From contig CAJXGK010000002.1 in NCBI GenBank assembly GCA_913053815.1, forward strand, positions 1 to 20,374: DNA of 20,374 nt, read 5' to 3'. The DNA is from an uncultured Rhodanobacteraceae bacterium (lineage in GTDB: Bacteria > Pseudomonadota > Gammaproteobacteria > Xanthomonadales > Rhodanobacteraceae). This document shows, piece after piece, positions 16,055-20,374 of the stretch (position 1 is the stretch's first letter; each line of letters starts with the position of its first letter). The position numbers and the translations under genes are program-made. The notes beneath the pieces were generated by a model. The model was not told the DNA's origin. It ran no database searches and saw nothing but the letters and a program-made list of their open reading frames with translations.

Positions 16055-16087
16055 GCGTCATGGCTAATTTGTGTCGAAATATGACGC
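16055..16087 (+). repeat. Stem-loop in the leader of the GGDEF gene
   Basis: GCGTCAT (16055-16061) and ATGACGC (16081-16087) pair perfectly around a 19-base loop. It ends 54 bases before the start codon. A shorter palindrome, GTTAG-GT-CTAAC at 16129-16140, overlaps the ribosome site. Both could control translation. Confidence 0.5.
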
Positions 16088-16141
16088 AGGGTTATGTATG
16101 GCTTGTTTTTCTGGCTGAGAAAATGAGGGTTAGGTCTAACA

Positions 16142-17401
16142 ATGGATTTTAAACTTGCGCCTGATTTTGTAGCCATAGCGGGATTGCTGGTGGTCTTTGC
16201 CTCGCTGCTTCGGCAGAACCCCCAGGCCCGCTTGCGTTACTGGTTGGTGGGCTGGTTTTTTGTCCTGATTCACTTTGCCGCTGAATTTATTGCGACCAAC
16301 ATTCATACCGGTGTTGACGCAGCGTATGCGGTTTCGACCGTCATGCTGCTACTGACCAGCGTTGCTTTCATCTGGGCGGGTAATGAGATGGTGGTTCGTG
16401 GTTCCCGTGGTGCGTTGAGGGCTATGTTCAGCGCGCTACCCGATACCGTAGTTTGTATAATTCTGATTTATGGGCTGGGCTCCCCGGTTTGGTATGTCAT
16501 GCTGGCCCTGGCCGGCATGCTTACCTCGCTGTGGGTGTTTGGCGGTGGTAAGCGCCGCCATGACCGAATGGAACGTATGGTTCGCAATACGTTCATTGTG
16601 TTGGTCTATTCCATTCAGGCCCTCTTGTTCCTGTGGAAACAATGGGAATGGGCATTGGTCTGGCTGTTGTTCTGGCACTACCTGGCGACGGCCATTGTTT
16701 TCAGAGTACGGGTTCTCAGAGTTACGGTGGGGGTCACGTTCACCACCTTGAGTATTCTTGCTTGGGCCTTGGTTTTCCCGGTGGGAATGATGTTTGAACT
16801 GTGGTTGCCACACGTACACATCAGTGGTGAGGTATGGAATTTACCCAAATATCTGGTGGCTACCGGCATGATTGTGACCCTGCTGGAGGAGCAAATGCAT
16901 CAGGCCCAACAGGCTTCGTTGCAGGATGCACTGACCGGCCTGGCCAATCGACGCCATTTTACTTCGAGAATTATGCAGTTCATCCAGCGATCTTCGGTCG
17001 GTCGGCCCTTCGCACTGCTGGTCCTGGATATCGATGGTTTCAAACAGATCAACGATCGCCTGGGGCATGTCGTTGGTGACAAGGTTCTACAAAAAGTCGC
17101 GCAGCGTATGCACCGTTCTTTTCGAGAAACCGATGTACTGGCCAGGATGGGGGGGGATGAGTTTGCGGTGCTATTGCCAGGCATGCGTGATCGCAACGCT
17201 TTGAAAACGCTTCTGGAGAAACTGAAAAGCGTGTTACAGCTGCCGCTGCGGGTCGGCGATGAGGAGATATCGTTACGAGTCAGTGTCGGTATGGCCTTTT
17301 GCCCTGAAGAGGGTGCTGATGAGGATGCCCTGTATGCCGTTGCGGATCGACGCATGTACCAGGACAAACATATCCACCAAGGCTTGCCGAAATCAAGATA
17401 A
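16142..17401 (+). CDS. Membrane-anchored diguanylate cyclase (GGDEF domain)
   Basis: This enzyme condenses two GTP to c-di-GMP, the second messenger for biofilm and motility. The 419-residue protein has an N-terminal half (about 8-245) of six or seven hydrophobic helices with short loops, likely an integral-membrane sensor. A GGDEF domain follows from DALTGLANRRHF at 262. The metal-binding LDIDGFKQIND is near 295-305 and the active-site GGDEF is intact at 337-341. The inhibitory I-site RETD (RxxD) sits at 328-331, five residues before it, so product inhibition is expected. No EAL domain is present. The ATG at 16142 has AGG about 7 bases upstream within a small palindrome. The gene stands alone, with its own long structured leader. 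The signal sensed is unknown. Confidence 0.93.
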   Translation: MDFKLAPDFVAIAGLLVVFASLLRQNPQARLRYWLVGWFFVLIHFAAEFIATNIHTGVDAAYAVSTVMLLLTSVAFIWAGNEMVVRGSRGALRAMFSALPDTVVCIILIYGLGSPVWYVMLALAGMLTSLWVFGGGKRRHDRMERMVRNTFIVLVYSIQALLFLWKQWEWALVWLLFWHYLATAIVFRVRVLRVTVGVTFTTLSILAWALVFPVGMMFELWLPHVHISGEVWNLPKYLVATGMIVTLLEEQMHQAQQASLQDALTGLANRRHFTSRIMQFIQRSSVGRPFALLVLDIDGFKQINDRLGHVVGDKVLQKVAQRMHRSFRETDVLARMGGDEFAVLLPGMRDRNALKTLLEKLKSVLQLPLRVGDEEISLRVSVGMAFCPEEGADEDALYAVADRRMYQDKHIHQGLPKSR

Positions 17402-17510
17402 TGCCACAATGGGGTGGGTGTGGACTCATGCCTACTTGCCGATTGAGTGCAACACGTGCATGGTGGGACTAGGCGTACACTCATTGTATCGAGGGTAGAC
17501 AGCGAAGCGC

Positions 17511-18542
17511 ATGCAGATCAAGGGAAAGCCCAATTCACTCGATATCGCTCATTTGGCGGGCGTATCGCAGTCGACTGTTTCACGGGCCTTGCGTGGCCAC
17601 CCGATGGTCAATGCGGAGACTCGTGAACGGATTCTGGCCATCGCCAAACAGCTTAATTACAAGGTCGATAAGAATGCCTCTAATCTGCGCTCTCAGCATT
17701 CAGGTACCTTGGCATTGCTATTGTTCGAGGATCCCACGGTTGATGATTCCAACATCAATCCGTTTTTCCTGTCGATGCTGGGTTCAATAACCCGGGCGTG
17801 TTCGCAACATGGTTACGATTTGCTGGTTTCCTTTCAGCAGTTGTCGCGCAACTGGCATGCCGATTATGAAGACAGCCACAAGGCCGACGGCATCATCTTG
17901 CTAGGTTACGGCGACTATCTGGCCTATCGCAGCAAGCTGGATACGTTAGTCGAGCAGGGTACCCATTTTGTGCGCTGGGGGGCGGTGTTACCGGAGCAGC
18001 CCGGGGTGTCGATTGGTTGTGATAATTTGCGGGGTGGGCAAATGATTACCGAACACCTGATTGGCATGGGACGACGGCGATTGGCTTTTATCGGTGATGT
18101 GTCGTTGCGCGCTCCGGAATTTCTGGAACGCTACCACGGGTATGCCGCGGCGCTGAGCAAAATTGGCAAAAAACCCGACTCAAGCCTGCAGGTTGATGCC
18201 ATTTCCACCGAATTGTCCGGTTATGAAGCGGCCTGCACACTGTTGGCTCGCAGGGTGTCTTTCGATGCGGTATTTGCGGTCAGTGATCTGATTGCGATTG
18301 GCGTGATACGCGCTCTCAACGAACATGACCTCAGGGTCCCCGATGAGGTAGCGGTAGTGGGGTTCGATGACATTCCAATGGCTCGATTCGTGCAACCGGC
18401 GTTGACCACCGTACTGCAAGACACCCAGCGTGCCGGCGAATTGCTGGTGGAGAATCTACTCGGTTTGATTGATGACGGCCACGCCGAGAGTATCAAAATT
18501 CCACCCAGGTTGATGGTCCGGCAATCGTGCGGCGCCCCGTAA
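17511..18542 (+). CDS. LacI-family transcriptional regulator
   Basis: This is a 343-residue DNA-binding repressor or activator of the LacI/GalR family. The N-terminal headpiece has the helix-turn-helix SLDIAHLAGVSQSTVSRALR at about 9-28 and the hinge-helix region LNYKVDKNASNLRS near 48-61. A periplasmic-binding-protein-like sensor domain follows, with HKADGIILLGYGD, IGCDNLRGGQMITEHLIGMG, RRLAFIGD, FDAVFAVSDLIAIGVIRAL and VPDEVAVVGFDDIPMARFVQPALTTV. Such proteins usually bind a sugar or sugar phosphate. It converges on the sugar transporter gene with a single base between the two stop codons, which makes that transporter locus its likely target. No operator was identified with confidence. The ATG at 17511 gives the standard N-terminus, though the ribosome site is weak. 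Confidence 0.93.
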   Translation: MQIKGKPNSLDIAHLAGVSQSTVSRALRGHPMVNAETRERILAIAKQLNYKVDKNASNLRSQHSGTLALLLFEDPTVDDSNINPFFLSMLGSITRACSQHGYDLLVSFQQLSRNWHADYEDSHKADGIILLGYGDYLAYRSKLDTLVEQGTHFVRWGAVLPEQPGVSIGCDNLRGGQMITEHLIGMGRRRLAFIGDVSLRAPEFLERYHGYAAALSKIGKKPDSSLQVDAISTELSGYEAACTLLARRVSFDAVFAVSDLIAIGVIRALNEHDLRVPDEVAVVGFDDIPMARFVQPALTTVLQDTQRAGELLVENLLGLIDDGHAESIKIPPRLMVRQSCGAP

Positions 18543-18543
18543 T

Positions 18544-20052
18544 TTACGAGGCCTCTTTAGCCTGGGGTTCGGCGACGCGCAACACGAACAGGCCGGCCAG
18601 AAATAGGCTGATCGCTCCGAGTAGCAGGGCAAAAATCGGTTGGCTGTGGAAAAACACCTTCAACAGCATGCCCAGCACGCTGGCGGCGAGCAGTTGCGGA
18701 ATGACGATGAAGAAATTGAAGATGCCCATGTACACGCCCATCTTCTCGGTGGGTAGATTGTCCGACAGCAGGGCATAGGGCAACGACAGGATTGAGGCCC
18801 AGGCAAAGCCGACGCCAATCATAGAAAGCAATAGCCAGTGCGGGTTGCGGATCAGCAGGATAGAAAGTAGCCCCAATCCACCCAGCCAGACATTGATCAG
18901 ATGCGTCCAGCGCAGGCCCAGCCGACGGGCCAGCAAGGGAATGATGGCGGCAGCCACGGCAGCGACACCGTTATAGGTGGCGAATAGTACGCCAACCCAG
19001 TTGGCGCCCTGGTTGTAGATCAGGGAATGTACATCGGTGGTGCCAAATTGCATCTGGGTTACCGCCGGGGTGGTGTAGATCCACATCGCGAACAGAGCAA
19101 ACCAGGAGAAGAACTGCACCCAGGCTAGGCGCCGCATGGCCTCAGGCATAGTGTAGAGATCGCCCATAACTTGGGCGAACATGCTCGGCTTACGTTCCGG
19201 GTTGGGACTTTTACGACACTGGTGGGCCAGCCACAGCAGGGCTCCGCCATAGACCAGCAGTCCGGCGGCCAGCAGGTACATCTCCTTTCGTAAATTGAAC
19301 CAGGCAATGAGCCCGATCAGGATGGCGCCCGCTAGCAGCCAGAGTCCACCCGTGCGTAGGGCCTGGCCGGCATGGATATCCACGCCGGTGATGGGCATAT
19401 TCTCACTGAATGCGCGGAGCTGCTCCGGCGGATATTCACGGCTGGAAAAAACCGTCCACAGCACGGCTCCCAGTAGTACTAAGCCACCGAAATAAAAGGC
19501 GTATTTGACGGTATCAGGAATGCTGCCACTGGCCGCCACATTGGCTACCCCGAAGTGGGCCAACAGCCATGGCAACAAGGAGGCCACCACCGCCCCGACA
19601 CCGATGAAAAAGGTCTGCATGGCAAACCCTAAGGTGCGCTGTCGGGTGGGTAACTGGTCGCCGACAAAGGCCCGGAACGGTTCCATGGAAATGTTGAATG
19701 AGGTATCCATGATCCACAGCGTTACCGCTGCAAACCACAGCAGCGGCGAATTAGGTATGACCAATAAGGCCAGTGTGCTCAGCACGGCACCGACCAGGAA
19801 ATAAGGCCGGCGGCGACCCAGGCGGGTCCAGGTACGGTCGGAATAATGGCCGATAATCGGCTGCACGATCAGCCCGGTCAGCGGTGCGGCAATCCACAGG
19901 ATCGGAATCTCCGCGACGTTCGCCCCCAGAGTCTGGAAGATGCGGCTGACGTTGGCATTCTGCAGGGCGAATCCGAACTGGATGCCAAGAAAGCCGAAGC
20001 ACATGTTCCAGATCTGCCAGAACGACAGCTCCGGTTTGCGCTGGGACGTCAC
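18544..20052 (-). CDS. SLC45/GPH-like MFS sugar transporter
   Basis: This 502-residue inner-membrane protein has about twelve hydrophobic helices with a larger central loop near residues 215-300. The signature loop after helix 2, GHYSDRTWTRLGRRRPYF at 68-85, matches the RWGRRRPY-type motif of the SLC45 and plant sucrose-transporter group, and IGHYSD is the conserved MFS motif A form. MDTSFNISMEPFRAFVGD near 113-131 and NWVGVLFATYNGVAA near 345 also fit. Relatives take up sucrose or maltose with protons. The start is a GTG at 20052 overlapping the upstream stop as GTGA, so translation is coupled to that gene. The LacI-family gene next to it supports a sugar role. The precise sugar is inferred, not shown. 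Confidence 0.88.
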   Translation of the reverse strand: MTSQRKPELSFWQIWNMCFGFLGIQFGFALQNANVSRIFQTLGANVAEIPILWIAAPLTGLIVQPIIGHYSDRTWTRLGRRRPYFLVGAVLSTLALLVIPNSPLLWFAAVTLWIMDTSFNISMEPFRAFVGDQLPTRQRTLGFAMQTFFIGVGAVVASLLPWLLAHFGVANVAASGSIPDTVKYAFYFGGLVLLGAVLWTVFSSREYPPEQLRAFSENMPITGVDIHAGQALRTGGLWLLAGAILIGLIAWFNLRKEMYLLAAGLLVYGGALLWLAHQCRKSPNPERKPSMFAQVMGDLYTMPEAMRRLAWVQFFSWFALFAMWIYTTPAVTQMQFGTTDVHSLIYNQGANWVGVLFATYNGVAAVAAAIIPLLARRLGLRWTHLINVWLGGLGLLSILLIRNPHWLLLSMIGVGFAWASILSLPYALLSDNLPTEKMGVYMGIFNFFIVIPQLLAASVLGMLLKVFFHSQPIFALLLGAISLFLAGLFVLRVAEPQAKEAS

Positions 20053-20374
20053 GGGTGAACTTCCGGTAGCGGGTGGATCTGCAGGGCGTCAATCCGGGCA
20101 GCATTCAGCGGTCCCGTGGCACCACCCTGGCCACCGGTGTACAGCGCAAAGCGGCTCAGAAAACTCATATTAAAGCCCTGCTGCAGTGCAAAGCGACATC
20201 GCGTAGTGTTGGCTACCTTGAAGGTGACGGTCGTAGACAGTTGGGGGCCATCACTTTGTGGCATGACGATTGGATACTTCTGTTGGGGTTGACCCGGACA
20301 GTCGACAAGCAGCCATTTGACGGCGGCGGTAATGCCGGTATTGATCGGGCCGTGAGCGTTGGAGTACGCCAGTT
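20049..20374 (-). CDS. C-terminal end of an unidentified protein, possibly a carbohydrate-active enzyme
   Basis: The frame is open from the right window edge to the TGA at 20049-20051, giving 107 codons (from base 20372) of the C-terminal part of a larger protein. It includes KWLLVDCPGQPQQKYP, a beta-strand-like STTVTFKVANTTRCRFAL, and an end of TGPLNAARIDALQIHPLPEV. The ARIDALQIHP end resembles the last strand of jelly-roll carbohydrate-binding folds. This is only an impression of the pattern. The stop overlaps the transporter start by 4 bases, so the two genes form an operon. Given the transporter and LacI regulator, a glycoside hydrolase or related enzyme is plausible, but I do not recognise the family. 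A start codon lies outside the window. Confidence 0.7.
   Translation of the reverse strand, partial: LAYSNAHGPINTGITAAVKWLLVDCPGQPQQKYPIVMPQSDGPQLSTTVTFKVANTTRCRFALQQGFNMSFLSRFALYTGGQGGATGPLNAARIDALQIHPLPEVHP

Larger units (their letters stand above)
15399..16141. other. Gene-poor stretch between aroB and the GGDEF gene
   Basis: This stretch of about 740 bases holds no gene that I can name. Its left half has a nested inverted repeat and a possible 54-residue membrane peptide. From about 15760 to 15960 it becomes clearly AT-rich compared with the rest of the window. The right part has a good -10 box, a palindrome and a stem-loop, and is best read as a promoter and long leader for the diguanylate cyclase gene. 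Confidence 0.6.

Noticed and set aside
15971..16087. A canonical GEMM-I c-di-GMP riboswitch
   Set aside because: Two short words are similar, but the spacing is wrong, no GNRA-capped hairpin lies between them, and the receptor part is missing. It is kept only as a hypothesis in the findings.
1..20374. CRISPR arrays, tRNA or rRNA genes, insertion sequences, prophage or defence genes
   Set aside because: I saw no regularly spaced repeats, no tRNA or rRNA sequence I could recognise, and no transposase, integrase or known defence domain in any frame.

Overview
The window looks like chromosomal DNA of a Gammaproteobacterium. The evidence is gene content: a BamD lipoprotein (so a Gram-negative outer membrane), a PilS/PilR type IV pilus regulatory pair, proteobacterial-type SucC/SucD, AroK/AroB, PdxH and a PrpD-type 2-methylcitrate dehydratase. 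The order bamD, nadE, sucD, sucC, pilS, pilR, pdxH looks like a conserved core block. I cannot name a genus from the sequence. Most of the window is ordinary housekeeping DNA, and I did not find a clear new defence, mobile or biosynthetic system.

Layout, left to right. (1) 1-2728: a PrpD gene running off the left edge on the minus strand, divergent from a short-chain dehydrogenase that is followed closely by a TerC/YjbE-type membrane protein. (2) 2938-7698: bamD converging on nadE, then sucD and sucC, all three of the latter on the minus strand. A good intrinsic terminator sits between sucD and nadE and touches the nadE ribosome binding site. (3) 7873-11590: pilS and pilR on the plus strand, converging on pdxH across a strong hairpin. 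(4) 11591-12448: about 860 bases with no convincing gene but several inverted repeats. (5) 12449-13495: an orphan OmpR-family response regulator followed 3 bases later by a YbjQ-family protein. (6) 13777-15398: aroK and aroB, overlapping by 4 bases. (7) 15399-16141: a gene-poor, partly AT-rich stretch with a nested inverted repeat, a possible 54-residue membrane peptide, and a long structured leader. (8) 16142-17401: a membrane-anchored diguanylate cyclase. (9) 17511-20374: a LacI-family regulator converging on an SLC45-like sugar transporter. The transporter start overlaps the end of a further, unidentified gene that leaves the window on the right.

How the genes may work together. SucCD and PrpD are central carbon and propionate metabolism, NadE and PdxH make cofactors, and AroKB feed aromatic amino acid synthesis. 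PilSR control pilin transcription with sigma-54, and the GGDEF protein makes c-di-GMP, so surface behaviour is represented twice. The right edge looks like the start of a sugar uptake and degradation locus controlled by the LacI protein. The points most worth a second look are the structured gene-free stretch at 11.6-12.4 kb and the structured leader of the GGDEF gene.
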